Position numbers and translations under genes: made by a program | Shown: one piece after another, positions 9,401 to 18,155 of the stretch | Layout of the letters: every line of letters starts with the position of its first letter | How positions within the stretch are numbered: the first letter of the stretch is position 1 | Source of the DNA: CAXMST01 sp963790085 | GTDB taxonomy: Bacteria; Actinomycetota; Thermoleophilia; Solirubrobacterales; 70-9 | NCBI GenBank assembly: GCA_963790085.1 | Contig: CAWBNH010000009.1 | Location: 1 to 51,760 of the forward strand | Reading direction: 5' to 3' | DNA length: 51,760 bases | The notes under the pieces: generated by a model | The model's database searches: none | What the model was told of the DNA's origin: nothing | The model's input: the letters and a program-made list of their open reading frames with translations, nothing else

Positions 9401-10012
9401 CGGCCGGCCCCCTGCTCCTCGCCGCGGGCGAGCCGCTCGCGGACCCCGGTCGCCAGCGCCATCAGCAGCGCGTGCAGGCGCGAGTCCTCGGTCAGCTCGG
9501 GGTGGAAGCTGCATGCCAGCACGTTCTCCTCCCGGATCGCCACCGGGTGAGCCTGCCACTCGGAGAGGACCTCGACCCCCGGCCCGCGGTCCTCGATCCA
9601 CGGAGCGCGAATGAACACCGCTCGCAGCGGCTCGGGGCCGATGCCCTCGACCGCGAGATCGGTCTCGAAGCTCTGCAGCTGACGCCCGAACGCGTTGCGG
9701 CGGGCGCGTGCGTCGATCAGCCCGAGGTGATCGCGGTCGCAGATGATCATCCCGGCGCAGGTGCCGAGCACCGGCCTACCGCGAGGCGGCGAGCGCGCGG
9801 ATCGGCTCGGCCAGCCGGTCACGCTCGATCGCCCTCTCGATCGTCGTGCTCTCGCCCCCGGGGATGATCAGCCCGTCGAGCCCGGCGAAGTCGGCCGGCG
9901 TGCGGACCTCGACCGGATCGGCGTCGAGCGACGCGAGCATCAGCGAATGCGCGGCGAAGTCGCCCTGGCTGGCGAGGACCCCGATCCGCAGGGCGGCGGC
10001 TCCGCCCGCCAC
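9397..10012 (-). CDS. pdxT: Pyridoxal 5'-phosphate synthase glutaminase subunit PdxT (one frameshift)
   Basis: PdxT hydrolyses glutamine and passes ammonia to PdxS. The N-terminal part shows IGVLASQGDFAAH and LIIPGGEST. The second part, in a shifted frame, shows the nucleophile motif GTCAGM and the catalytic His in SFHPELTED. The shift lies near 9780, between LAASR and GRPVLGTCAG, where a TAG interrupts the first frame. Both halves are well conserved and total about 204 residues, the family length, so a read error is more likely than a real defect. The GTG start at 10012 overlaps the pdxS stop by one base. Confidence 0.9.
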
Positions 10013-10899
10013 TACCAGCCGCGCTGCTGCAGCAGCTCTCCCTCGGCCGCGAGCTGGGCGATGTCGTCGCCCCGCATCGGCTCGCCGAGGTCGGTCGAAG
10101 CGGCGAGGACCCGCTCGGGGTCGTTGAAGTGCGTGGTCGCCTCGACGATCGCCTTCGCGCGGCGCTCGGGCTGCTCGGACTTGAAGATTCCGGAGCCGAC
10201 GAAGTTCCCCTGGGCGCCGAGCTGGATCGTCAGCGCGGCGTCAGCAGGAGTCGCGATTCCACCCGCGCAGAACAGCGGCACCGGCAACCAGCCCCGCGCG
10301 GCGACGTCGCGAACCACCTCGAGCGGCGCCCTGAGCTGCTTCGCCTCGCCGGCGAGCTCCTCCGGGCCGAGCTGGGAGAGCCTGCGGATTCCGCCGACGA
10401 TCCCGCGCAGGTGGCGGACGGCCTCGACGATGTTGCCGGTCCCGGCCTCGCCCTTCGAGCGGATCATCGCGGCGCCCTCGGCGATCCGGCGCAGCGCCTC
10501 GCCGAGATCGGTCGCCCCGCAGACAAACGGGACCTCGAACGCCCACTTGTCGATGTGGTGCGCCTCGTCGGCCGGTGTCAGCACCTCCGACTCGTCGATG
10601 TAGTCGACCTCGAGCGCCTGCAGAACCTGCGCCTCGGCGAAGTGCCCGATCCGCGCCTTGGCCATCACCGGAATGCTGACCGCGGCCTTGATCTGCTCGA
10701 TCATCCCGGGGTTCGACATCCGCGCGACGCCGCCCTCGGCGCGGATGTCGGCCGGGACCCGCTCGAGCGCCATCACCGCGCAGGCGCCCGATTCCTCCGC
10801 CACCCGCGCCTGCTCGGCGTCGACGACGTCCATGATCACGCCACCCTTGAGCATCTCTGCAAGCCCGGACTTGACGCGGAAGGTCGCGTGTTCTGCCAT
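10012..10899 (-). CDS. pdxS: Pyridoxal 5'-phosphate synthase lyase subunit PdxS
   Basis: A 295-residue PdxS, the dodecameric TIM-barrel enzyme that makes PLP from ribose 5-phosphate, glyceraldehyde 3-phosphate and ammonia. Visible are KGGVIMDVV (with the first catalytic Asp), ALERVPADIR, VMAKARIGHF (Lys of the Schiff base), IDESEVLTPAD, FVCGATDLGEALRRI, EAGTGNIVEAVRH and the phosphate-binding GAQGNFVGSGIF. Start ATG 10899 gives the canonical N-terminus. It leads the operon with pdxT and the M29 gene. Confidence 0.97.
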   Translation of the reverse strand: MAEHATFRVKSGLAEMLKGGVIMDVVDAEQARVAEESGACAVMALERVPADIRAEGGVARMSNPGMIEQIKAAVSIPVMAKARIGHFAEAQVLQALEVDYIDESEVLTPADEAHHIDKWAFEVPFVCGATDLGEALRRIAEGAAMIRSKGEAGTGNIVEAVRHLRGIVGGIRRLSQLGPEELAGEAKQLRAPLEVVRDVAARGWLPVPLFCAGGIATPADAALTIQLGAQGNFVGSGIFKSEQPERRAKAIVEATTHFNDPERVLAASTDLGEPMRGDDIAQLAAEGELLQQRGW

Positions 10900-10905
10900 G
10901 GGCAA

Positions 10906-10911
10906 AATATA
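10906..10911 (-). promoter_or_regulatory. -10 element of leaderless pdxST promoter
   Basis: TATATT on the minus strand, 6 nt before the pdxS ATG, in an otherwise very GC-rich stretch. The spacer TTGCCC has no ribosome-binding sequence. Confidence 0.6.
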
Positions 10912-10966
10912 GAGGGGGGAGTCGGCGCGGACCCGCAGCCGCGAGCCGGCGGGGTCCGCCAACGGC

Positions 10967-10992
10967 GAGGGGCGGCATCGCTGCCGCCCCTC
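10967..10992 (-). terminator. Hairpin terminator after the RpiR-family gene
   Basis: A perfect 11-bp stem (GAGGGGCGGCA and complement) closed by a TCGC tetraloop, between the stop of the RpiR-type gene and the pdxS promoter. No U-tract. Confidence 0.7.
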
Positions 10993-11038
10993 GAACCGGT
11001 CCGTTTGCGGGTTGGTTGGGTGGTGAAGTCGGTGGCCG

Positions 11039-11938
11039 CTACTTCAGCTTGAAGGCGCGGATCCGGTCCTTGAAGGCCGCCTTGTCCCGCGCGTAGACGC
11101 CGTAGGACAGCGCCTGCACGAGCGCCAGCAGCGCCGCTGTCGAGCGGGTGTAGGAGGGCGAATCGGAGGACCAGTAGAGCGTGTGCTCAGCGTGCTCGCC
11201 AACCTCGGACAGGGTCGCGTCGCTGATCGCGATCGTGCGCGCGCCGCGGTGCCGGGCGAGCTTCATCGCCCTGACCACCAACGGGTGGGCACGGCCGGCC
11301 GAGAAGCAGACGACGAGCGTGCTCTCGTCGGTGTTGCCGAGCCGGGTGATCGACTCCTGACGTGGCTGGGTCACGGTCTCGGCCCGGATGTCGAGCAGGG
11401 CGAGCATGTGCCGCAGATACGAGGCGAAGAAGGCCATCTGGTCCATCGCGACGATCACCACGCGCTGAGCGGTCGCGAGCTCACCGACGCAGGCGTCGAC
11501 CTCCTCACGGGCGAGGCCGCGCACGGTGCTCTCGATGTTCGCGTGATCGGCCGCCAGCGCGGACTCGAACTCGGTGTGGTCGAAGTCGAACAGGGAGCCA
11601 CCCGAGGAGGTCGCAGCGCCGGTGCTGCCGACGCCGTGCCGGTACTCCTCGATCGCCGCCTGCTGGAGCTCCGGGTAGCCCTCGAAGCCGAGCGCCTGGG
11701 AGAAGCGGACCACGGTCGAGGACGACGTGCTGGCGCGGCGGGCCAGCTCCTCGGCGGTCTGGAATGCCGCCTCCTCGAGGTGGTCGACTATGTAGCGGGC
11801 GACATCCTTCTGCGAGCGGCTGAACTCGTCGAAGCGCTCGGTGATGTAGCTCGAGAGGGTCTTTCCATTCCTGGCGTCCGTTCCGTTGGCGGTGGAGCTG
11901 GTCCGGCGGGCACGGGTCTTTGTAGCGGTCTTGCTCAT
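11039..11938 (-). CDS. RpiR/MurR family transcriptional regulator (HTH + SIS)
   Basis: A 299-residue regulator. After a basic Ser/Thr-rich leader comes the RpiR helix-turn-helix (SQKDVARYIVDHLEEAAF..AEELARRASTSSSTVVRFSQALGF, about residues 42-85), then a SIS sugar-phosphate domain (about 130-260) with VVIVAMDQMA, LVVCFSAGRAHPLVVRAM and RTIAISDATLS. Such proteins bind phosphosugars and control sugar catabolism genes. The target is not evident; the nearest divergent gene is the M3 peptidase. An in-frame ATG at 11950 is an alternative start. Confidence 0.9.
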   Translation of the reverse strand: MSKTATKTRARRTSSTANGTDARNGKTLSSYITERFDEFSRSQKDVARYIVDHLEEAAFQTAEELARRASTSSSTVVRFSQALGFEGYPELQQAAIEEYRHGVGSTGAATSSGGSLFDFDHTEFESALAADHANIESTVRGLAREEVDACVGELATAQRVVIVAMDQMAFFASYLRHMLALLDIRAETVTQPRQESITRLGNTDESTLVVCFSAGRAHPLVVRAMKLARHRGARTIAISDATLSEVGEHAEHTLYWSSDSPSYTRSTAALLALVQALSYGVYARDKAAFKDRIRAFKLK

Positions 11939-12023
11939 CGGTGAGCACATTTCGCCCCACCGGCGCTTTTCCCTTCCGGCCGGCCCCGGCAACTTCGCTC
12001 TCGGCCCGTTAGCTTGGCGGGTG

Positions 12024-13853
12024 ATGGCAACCGAAACCGAGACAGCCTGGGACCTCACGCACCTGATCGACCTCGAGGCCGCGGGCCTAGACGGCGAAGC
12101 CGCCGACGGCGAGCCCGAGGCCGCGGTCACTGCCCTGCTCGACGAGGCCGACCGCCGCGCCGAGGCGTTCGCCGATCGCTACGAGGGCTCGGTCGGCGAC
12201 CTCGACGGCCCCGGTCTGGGTGCCGCGATGAGCAGCCTGGCCGAGATCAGCGACCTCGTCGGCCGCGCGCTCAACTTCGCCCACCTCAGCTTTGCCGCCG
12301 ACACCGCCGACCCGAAGATCGGCGCGCTGCTGCAGGCCTGCTCCGAGCGGGCGACCCGGATCAGCACCAGGCTGCTGTTCTTCGAGCTCGAGTGGGTGGC
12401 GATCGAGGACGAGCGCGCCGAGCAGCTGCTCGAGACCGAGGGGCTCGGCTTCTGCCGGCACCACCTGCGCCTCGAGCGGCGCTACCGCCCACACCTGCTC
12501 AGCGCGCCGGAGGAGCGGATCATCTCCGAGCTGTCGGTCACCGGCGCCGGCGCCTGGGGCCGCCTGTTCGACGAGCTCACCTCGTCGATCACGGTCGAGC
12601 TGCCCGGCGCCGAGGCTGCGACGACGCTCGACGAGGCGCTGTCGAACCTGTTCAACCCCGAGCGCGAGGTCCGTAGGGGGACGGCGGAGGCGGTCACCAG
12701 CGCGCTCGAGCCGGGGCTGAGAACGCGGGGCTACGTCTTCAACACGCTGCTGCAGGACAAGTCGATCAAGGATCGGCTGCGCAGCTATCCGCATTGGCTG
12801 GCGACGCGCAACCTTTCGAACGAGGCATCCGACGAATCCGTGCAGGCGCTGATCGACGCGGTCAAGGCCCGCTACGAGCTGCCGCGGCGCTGGTACCGGA
12901 CCAAGGCGAGGCTGCTCGGTCTGGAGCGACTCGCGGACTACGATCGGATGGCGGCGGTCGGCGCCGACGACGCCGAGATCGGCTGGGAGGACGGGCGGGA
13001 GATCGTGCTCGACACGTTCGGCTCGGTCTCCGAGTCGATGCAGCAGGTCGCAAACCGGTTCCTGACCGAGGGTTGGATCGACGCCCCGCCCCGGGAGTCG
13101 AAGCGGGGCGGCGCCTTCAGCGCCTCCACCGTCCCCAGCGTGCACCCCTACGTGATGCTCAACTGGACGAACCGGCGACGGGACGTGACCACCCTCGCCC
13201 ACGAGCTCGGACACGGCATCCACCAGTACCTGGCCCGTGAGCAGGGGGTCTTTCACCAGTCGACGCCGTTGACGGTGGCCGAGACCGCGTCGGTGTTCGC
13301 CGAGGAGCTGGTCTTCGGACGCCTGCTCGAGACGACCACCGAGCCGGGGGCGCGGCTCGGCCTGCTGGCCGAGGCGATCGAGGGTCAGATCGCGACCGTC
13401 TTCCGGCAGGTGGCGATGAACCAGTTCGAGGATCGCGTCCACAGCTCGCGCCGCGAGCAGGGGGAGCTCTCGGTCGACCGCTTCGGCGAGCTCTGGATCG
13501 AGACGCAGACGGAGCTGCTCGGCGACTCGGTCGAGCTCACCGACGGCTACCGATCGTGGTGGAGCTACGTGCCGCACTTCATCGGCTCGCCCGGGTACGT
13601 CTACGCGTACGCCTACGGCCAGCTGCTGGCGCTCAGCGTCTATCGGCTCTACACCGAGCGCGGCGAGGAGATCGTCCCCGGGTACCTGGAGATGCTCAGC
13701 GCCGGCGGCTCGCGCTCCCCCGAGGAGCTCGGCGAGCTGGTCGGCGTCGACCTCCGCGACCCCGGCTTCTGGGACCGGGGCCTGGACCTGGTCTCCGAGC
13801 AGCTCGATGCCGCCGAGGCGGCCGCCGACGCAGTGCTCGCCGCGCGCGGCTGA
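12024..13853 (+). CDS. M3 family oligoendopeptidase (PepF-like)
   Basis: A 609-residue cytoplasmic zinc metallopeptidase of family M3 that degrades short peptides. The zinc motif HELGH (first His near residue 393) sits in TTLAHELGHGIHQYL, and the third ligand Glu lies in the following VAETASVFAEELVF helix. The N-terminal PepF domain and the C-terminal HFIGSPGYVYAYAYGQLLAL segment are intact. An in-frame GTG directly before the ATG (12021) is preceded by TTAGCT at 12009-12014 with a 6-nt spacer, so translation may begin there on a leaderless message. It is divergent from the RpiR-type gene and ends 4 bp from the convergent gene at 13858. Confidence 0.93.
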   Translation: MATETETAWDLTHLIDLEAAGLDGEAADGEPEAAVTALLDEADRRAEAFADRYEGSVGDLDGPGLGAAMSSLAEISDLVGRALNFAHLSFAADTADPKIGALLQACSERATRISTRLLFFELEWVAIEDERAEQLLETEGLGFCRHHLRLERRYRPHLLSAPEERIISELSVTGAGAWGRLFDELTSSITVELPGAEAATTLDEALSNLFNPEREVRRGTAEAVTSALEPGLRTRGYVFNTLLQDKSIKDRLRSYPHWLATRNLSNEASDESVQALIDAVKARYELPRRWYRTKARLLGLERLADYDRMAAVGADDAEIGWEDGREIVLDTFGSVSESMQQVANRFLTEGWIDAPPRESKRGGAFSASTVPSVHPYVMLNWTNRRRDVTTLAHELGHGIHQYLAREQGVFHQSTPLTVAETASVFAEELVFGRLLETTTEPGARLGLLAEAIEGQIATVFRQVAMNQFEDRVHSSRREQGELSVDRFGELWIETQTELLGDSVELTDGYRSWWSYVPHFIGSPGYVYAYAYGQLLALSVYRLYTERGEEIVPGYLEMLSAGGSRSPEELGELVGVDLRDPGFWDRGLDLVSEQLDAAEAAADAVLAARG

Positions 13854-13857
13854 GCTT

Positions 13858-14124
13858 TCAGTCCTCGGCCAGGTAGTCGATGTAGAGCGGCCGCAGCAGC
13901 TCGGCCGTCTCGCCGCGCCCAGCGTCGGTGATGTCGTCGACGTGAGCCATCGTGCTCTGCAGGTCGGCGTTCGCCTTGTCGTACTCCCCCGCCCCCGCCT
14001 CGGCGATCGGCAGGGCCTCGAGCAGGCCCCAGAAGAACTTCACATCGAGGTGCTTGACGGCGCGACGCACCGCGAGGTCATGAAGATGCTCGCCGCTCAT
14101 CTTGTCGAGCTCGGCCCGGTTCAT
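13858..14124 (-). CDS. Small hypothetical protein (88 aa)
   Basis: An 88-residue helical, acidic protein beginning MNRAELDKMSGEHLHDLAVRRA and ending in LRPLYIDYLAED. No domain recognised. It has a good -10-like element 7 nt before its ATG and a conserved-looking composition, so it is probably a real gene. It is convergent with the M3 peptidase gene with a 4-bp gap. Confidence 0.65.
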   Translation of the reverse strand: MNRAELDKMSGEHLHDLAVRRAVKHLDVKFFWGLLEALPIAEAGAGEYDKANADLQSTMAHVDDITDAGRGETAELLRPLYIDYLAED

Positions 14125-14131
14125 CGGCGCA

Positions 14132-14137
14132 AGCCTA
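14132..14137 (-). promoter_or_regulatory. -10 element for the 88-aa hypothetical gene
   Basis: TAGGCT on the minus strand, 7 nt before ATG 14124; no ribosome-binding sequence. Confidence 0.45.
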
Positions 14138-14181
14138 CCGATCGCCGCCGCTGCGGCCGGGCGGTCGAGCCGCGGGCCGGC

Positions 14182-15624
14182 TCACGCCGACGCGAACTGT
14201 CCGTGAAAGCCGAACGGAATGTGATGCGGAGCTTCAGCCCGGGCGATCTCGCTCAGGTCCGCAGCGTCGAGCACGAGCAGGAAGGACCGTCCGGAGCGGG
14301 AGTCGAGCACGACCGAGAGCAGCGCGCCCGCGTCCTCCTCGCCGGCGCCGGGGCGGGCGACGAATACCGGCTCGCCCGGGTAGCAGCCGGCCTCGCTCCA
14401 GGCGCTGGTCGTCCGCTGCTCGAGATCGCCGCGGACGATCCGCTCGAGCCAACCCGACTCGCCGACGCCGACCCCCCACACGTACCGGTACGGGCGCTCG
14501 TTGCAGCGGCCGTAGTTGATCCTGGCGAGCTCGAGGTCGTCGTCGAGCATCGTCTCCCACTCGATCGCCCGCTCGGCGGGGCGGATCCTGACCCGGCGCA
14601 GCGTCGCCCGCTGGACGCCTCGGCCCGAGCGCAGCCGATCGAGGTAGAGGTCCTCGATCAACGAGGGGTCCGGGTAGACGGTCATGTCGATCACCAGCTC
14701 GTCCCGCTGCGGATCGTCGTAGGCGTTGACGTGGTGGAAGGCGAAGAACGGATCGGTGATGAACGGCCCGATCGGATCGCCGCTCTCGCGATCGATCAGC
14801 GTGATCCGCGTGCCCCGCTCCGGCCGCCATCGGTAGTTTTCGATGTAGGGCCGCCGGGCGCTCGCGAGGCGCAACGGATTGACGGTGAACGGGAACTCGG
14901 CCAGCACGATGTAGCGCTCGCTGAGCCCGAAGGAGTGCATGTAGGCCGGCTGCTCAGCACGGATCGAGGCGACTACGCGGGGCTGGTCGGCATCCGGCTC
15001 GAGCAGGTAGAAGCGGTACTGGTTGCGGGGCCCGAGCCGCGCCGCGTAGTTGAGCATCCCACCGGTCTCCCGATCGAGGTGCGGGTGCGCGGTGGTCAGC
15101 ATCCCCGGCACCTCGTAGGCGACTCCGGCGGACTGCAGCGTCTCGGCGTCGAACTCGACCGGCAGCGGCGTCTCGGTCATCGCGATGAACCGCTCCCCGA
15201 GCTGGGCGAGGTTGATGTTGCAGTTGTCCGAGAGCTTCGGGCTGAAGATCGCCATCGCCCGGCCGAACAACGTCCGGCAGGGGTCGGTCGCGAACTCCGA
15301 GTAGCCGATTTCACCGCGCTCGGTGGCCGCGAACGCCTTCGTCCGAAGGAAGCGGCTCGCATACGACACGGCCCCGTCGCCGAAGCCGAAGCGATGCAGC
15401 ATCGCCTGCCCGTCGAACCAGTGCCGGAACGACCGATCGCCCGCCTCGAAGCGCGCCGGGCCGGTGCGGACCAGCGAGCCCACCAGCCACCCGGGGAGGC
15501 TGCCGCGCAGCGGCAGCTCGCCGACGCGGACCTCGTGCTCGCGCCCCAGCGACTCAAACCCCTTCGCGTAGCCGGCCCCGACCTGACCGGCGGTCGCTTG
15601 CGGCTCGGCGACGGACCTCTCCAT
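14182..15624 (-). CDS. Carotenoid cleavage oxygenase family protein
   Basis: A 480-residue non-heme iron oxygenase of the carotenoid cleavage family (CCO/RPE65), which splits conjugated double bonds in carotenoids, apocarotenoids or stilbenes. The four iron-ligand histidines occur in family contexts: AHPHLDRETG (near residue 180), AYMHSFGLSERY (near 230), FAFHHVNAYDD (near 297) and the C-terminal IPFGFHGQF (near 473). The substrate cannot be told; no carotenoid synthesis genes are in the window. ATG 15624 has a -10-like TACCCT 6 nt before it. Next to a TauE-type exporter on the same strand. Confidence 0.93.
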   Translation of the reverse strand: MERSVAEPQATAGQVGAGYAKGFESLGREHEVRVGELPLRGSLPGWLVGSLVRTGPARFEAGDRSFRHWFDGQAMLHRFGFGDGAVSYASRFLRTKAFAATERGEIGYSEFATDPCRTLFGRAMAIFSPKLSDNCNINLAQLGERFIAMTETPLPVEFDAETLQSAGVAYEVPGMLTTAHPHLDRETGGMLNYAARLGPRNQYRFYLLEPDADQPRVVASIRAEQPAYMHSFGLSERYIVLAEFPFTVNPLRLASARRPYIENYRWRPERGTRITLIDRESGDPIGPFITDPFFAFHHVNAYDDPQRDELVIDMTVYPDPSLIEDLYLDRLRSGRGVQRATLRRVRIRPAERAIEWETMLDDDLELARINYGRCNERPYRYVWGVGVGESGWLERIVRGDLEQRTTSAWSEAGCYPGEPVFVARPGAGEEDAGALLSVVLDSRSGRSFLLVLDAADLSEIARAEAPHHIPFGFHGQFASA

Positions 15625-15630
15625 TCGCCG

Positions 15631-15636
15631 AGGGTA
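15631..15636 (-). promoter_or_regulatory. -10 element of leaderless carotenoid oxygenase promoter
   Basis: TACCCT on the minus strand, 6 nt before ATG 15624. No Shine-Dalgarno in the spacer. Confidence 0.5.
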
Positions 15637-15662
15637 CTCCGATCGGGCCCGCCGGCTCCGCG

Positions 15663-16421
15663 TCAGAGCCCGCTGAGCCCGTTCGCCGCGCTGAGCAGCG
15701 CGATCGCGGTGATCGCGATCGCGACGAATCGCTCGAAGGTCTCGCGATCGATCCGATCGAGCACCCTTCCCCCGATGACGTAGCCCAGTGGAACGCCGAG
15801 AATCGCGCCCCCCAGCGCCCTTCCCCACTGGCCCGAGATCTGCGGCGAATCGAGCGCCACGACGACGGCGATCGTCAGCAGGTTCATCGCCACGAAGACC
15901 ACGGCCAGCGTGTGTCGCATCTGGTTCGGGCTCGCACCGACCGATCGCAGCCAGATCGCCACCGGCGGGCCCCCGGTGGAGACGGAGGCGTTGAGGGCGC
16001 CGGCCAGAAAGCCGGATGGGACCGCGGCGGGCCGAAAGCCGAACTCCCGCTCGTCGCGGCTCGGCCCTTGCCGGCCCCGCTCCTGGGCGGCGACGAAGGC
16101 GAGCACGACGACCCCGACCGCGATCTGCAGGTAGGCCTTGTCGAGCAGGCCGAGCAGCACCGCGCCCAGCAGCACCCCCGGAACCATCGACAGGAGCAGG
16201 CCGAGCGACGCCCGCCGGTCGAGCGCGAGGTGGCCGCGCTCGCCGAGCAACATCAGGACGCTGAGCGTCGTTGCCGCGGTCAGCGTGCAGAGCACCGCCT
16301 GCTCGGGTTCGAGCAGCAGGAACATCACCGGCGAGAGGAACAGCGCGATGCCGAAGCCGACGGTGGTCTGGGCGACGCTCCCGAGCAGCGAGGCGGCGAG
16401 GGTGACGACGATCGCGGTCAT
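15663..16421 (-). CDS. TauE/SafE family sulfite/anion exporter
   Basis: A 252-residue polytopic membrane protein with the TauE/SafE (DUF81) pattern: an N-terminal SVAQTTVGFGIALF segment, a central FLAGALNASVSTGGPPVAI motif diagnostic of the family, and about eight hydrophobic stretches. Family members export sulfite, sulfoacetate or other organic anions, though most are uncharacterised. It follows the LapA-like gene by about 34 bp on the same strand and probably shares its promoter. An in-frame GTG at 16433 is an alternative start. Confidence 0.88.
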   Translation of the reverse strand: MTAIVVTLAASLLGSVAQTTVGFGIALFLSPVMFLLLEPEQAVLCTLTAATTLSVLMLLGERGHLALDRRASLGLLLSMVPGVLLGAVLLGLLDKAYLQIAVGVVVLAFVAAQERGRQGPSRDEREFGFRPAAVPSGFLAGALNASVSTGGPPVAIWLRSVGASPNQMRHTLAVVFVAMNLLTIAVVVALDSPQISGQWGRALGGAILGVPLGYVIGGRVLDRIDRETFERFVAIAITAIALLSAANGLSGL

Positions 16422-16454
16422 CGGCGCGCCCACGCCGCGCGCGGACGGCGGACG

Positions 16455-16688
16455 CTAGTCGTCGCCGCGGCGGCGGACCCGCGGCAGCAGCCAGCCGACC
16501 AGAGCGCCGAGCAGGCCGGCGATCACGAGCGCGAAGACCAGCGGGACGTTCGCCGTCGCGACGATGAAGTCGACCTCGACCTCCTGGGTGTTGAGCAGCA
16601 CGAACAGCAACAGCAGTCCCAGGGCGACGGCGGCTGCCCACTGCTTCGCTGTGAAGCCCTGCTGACGCTTCTCCGCACGATCGGCCAC
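16455..16688 (-). CDS. LapA-domain small membrane protein
   Basis: A 77-residue protein with two membrane segments: AAAVALGLLLLFVLLNTQEVEVDFIVA and a second hydrophobic LVFALVIAGLLGALVGWLL helix, ending in a basic tail. The NTQEVEVDFI link between the helices is typical of LapA/DUF1049 proteins. In Gram-negatives LapA serves lipopolysaccharide assembly; in actinobacteria the role is unknown. GTG start at 16688 follows TAGTTT by 6 nt. Confidence 0.8.
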   Translation of the reverse strand: MADRAEKRQQGFTAKQWAAAVALGLLLLFVLLNTQEVEVDFIVATANVPLVFALVIAGLLGALVGWLLPRVRRRGDD

Positions 16689-16694
16689 GCGCTC

Positions 16695-16700
16695 AAACTA
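16695..16700 (-). promoter_or_regulatory. -10 element of leaderless promoter for the LapA-like gene
   Basis: TAGTTT on the minus strand, 6 nt before GTG 16688. Confidence 0.5.
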
Positions 16701-16743
16701 GCCGAAATCGACGCCGCCCACCACGGCGAACGGCGGACGGCGC

Positions 16744-18012
16744 TCAGTCGCTCAGCTCTACGTCGACCTCGAGCTTCGTGATCCGGGCACCGTCGACCTC
16801 GACGACCCGCACCGAGGCCCCCTCGACCTCGACCCTGTCGCCCTCCTTGGCCGCGCGGCCCAACGACTCGAAGACGAGGCCGGCGAGCGTACGCGGTCCG
16901 TCCTGGGGGAGCCCGGTGCCCATCTCCTCGTTGAAGTCGTCGATCGTGATCGAGCCCGAGACGACCACACGGCCCGGTGAGATGTGGCCGATCCGCGCGT
17001 CTGGTAGCTCGTACTCGCTCTCGATGTCCCCGACGATCTCCTCGAGCACGTCCTCGATCGTGATGATCCCCACGGTGCTGCCGTACTCGCTGACGACGAT
17101 CGCCAGCTGCTCACGAAGCTCGCGCATCTCGCGCAGCAGCGCGCCCAGGTCCTTGAGCATCGGGATCACGTACGCCGGCCTGGCAACGGAGCCGATCGTC
17201 TCGACGCCGCCGTCGCGGATCGCGGACGCGATCTCGCGCGCGTGCACGACCCCGACCAGTCGATCGAGCGACCCCTCGCCGACCGGGAACCGGGTGTGGA
17301 CGCTGTCGATCACTGCGTCGAGCGCCTGCTCCGGTGAGGCGCTCGCGTCGATCCAGGCCACGTCCTGCGCCGGCACCATCACGTCAGCCGCCTCGCGGGA
17401 GGCGAAGTCGAAGACGTTGTGCAGGAGCTCCTCCTGGGCGCGGGGGATGAAGCCCGACTCCTCCGCCTCATCGACCATCGCCCGCAGGTCGGCGGCGCTC
17501 TGAACGGAGCGCCCCGCGACCACCGCCTCGATCCCGAACAGCCGCAGGACCAACCCGGCCGAGCCGCCCAGCGCCCAGACGAACGGCCAGAGAAGGCGCC
17601 CGAGCAGCTCGACCGGCCGGGCAACCGCGACCGCCACCGACTCCGCGCGATCGAGCGAGATCGCCTTCGGCACCAGCTCACCGAAGACCACGGTCAGATA
17701 GGTGACCACCCCGAAGGCGACCAGGAACGCGACCGCGGTCGGCAGGCCGCCGCCGAGCAGCTCGCGGACCAGCGGCTCGCCGATCGCGCCGGTGAGAATG
17801 CTGATCGCGGTGATCGCCACCTGGACCGTCGAGATCACCCGCACCGGCTCGTCCATCAACCTCAGCGCCGCCCTGGCGCCGCGGCTCCCGGCTTCCGCGC
17901 GCTCGGCCAACGCCCCCCGCCGCGCGGTGACGATCGCGTACTCGGCCGCGACGAAGAACGCGTTCGCCGCCACCAGGCCGAAGACCACCAGGATTCGCGC
18001 GAGCTCGCTCAC
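16744..18012 (-). CDS. CNNM/CorC family protein (DUF21 + CBS pair + CorC_HlyC)
   Basis: A 422-residue membrane protein of the hemolysin C/CNNM family, linked to magnesium or cobalt efflux. The N-terminal DUF21 domain (about 1-190) has three to four membrane segments with ANAFFVAAEYAIVTARR and FGELVPKAISLDRAE. The CBS pair follows (VMVPAQDVAWID, GEGSLDRLVGVVHAREI, LAIVVSEYGSTVGIITIEDVLEEIVGDI), then a CorC_HlyC domain (about 340-422). Start GTG 18012, preceded by GAGAAT with a 6-nt spacer. Divergent from the ferredoxin reductase gene. Confidence 0.92.
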   Translation of the reverse strand: MSELARILVVFGLVAANAFFVAAEYAIVTARRGALAERAEAGSRGARAALRLMDEPVRVISTVQVAITAISILTGAIGEPLVRELLGGGLPTAVAFLVAFGVVTYLTVVFGELVPKAISLDRAESVAVAVARPVELLGRLLWPFVWALGGSAGLVLRLFGIEAVVAGRSVQSAADLRAMVDEAEESGFIPRAQEELLHNVFDFASREAADVMVPAQDVAWIDASASPEQALDAVIDSVHTRFPVGEGSLDRLVGVVHAREIASAIRDGGVETIGSVARPAYVIPMLKDLGALLREMRELREQLAIVVSEYGSTVGIITIEDVLEEIVGDIESEYELPDARIGHISPGRVVVSGSITIDDFNEEMGTGLPQDGPRTLAGLVFESLGRAAKEGDRVEVEGASVRVVEVDGARITKLEVDVELSD

Positions 18013-18155
18013 GGCTCCATTCTCGCGCCTCGCCGGGATCGGCTGCGCGGCTGCCGAGGCGGTTTGCCAAATCTTTACCCGTTGCTGGGCGTTGGCTTGC
18101 CGGCCGTCCCGGAGAATCGCCTCGATCGAGGTCAACGACCTGAGAGGCAGCGACG

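Noticed and set aside
7076..9550. An 824-residue plus-strand open frame across yebC and the M29 gene
   Set aside because: It is antisense to two well-conserved genes and shows no domain of its own.
9776..9822. pdxT as a true pseudogene
   Set aside because: Only one single-base shift, with the catalytic Cys and His conserved on the far side and total length normal. The same error type recurs in clearly essential genes here.
14182..16641. An 819-residue minus-strand frame joining the carotenoid oxygenase with upstream sequence
   Set aside because: The upstream third overlaps the TauE/SafE gene in another frame. The oxygenase start at 15624 has a promoter element and gives the normal family length.
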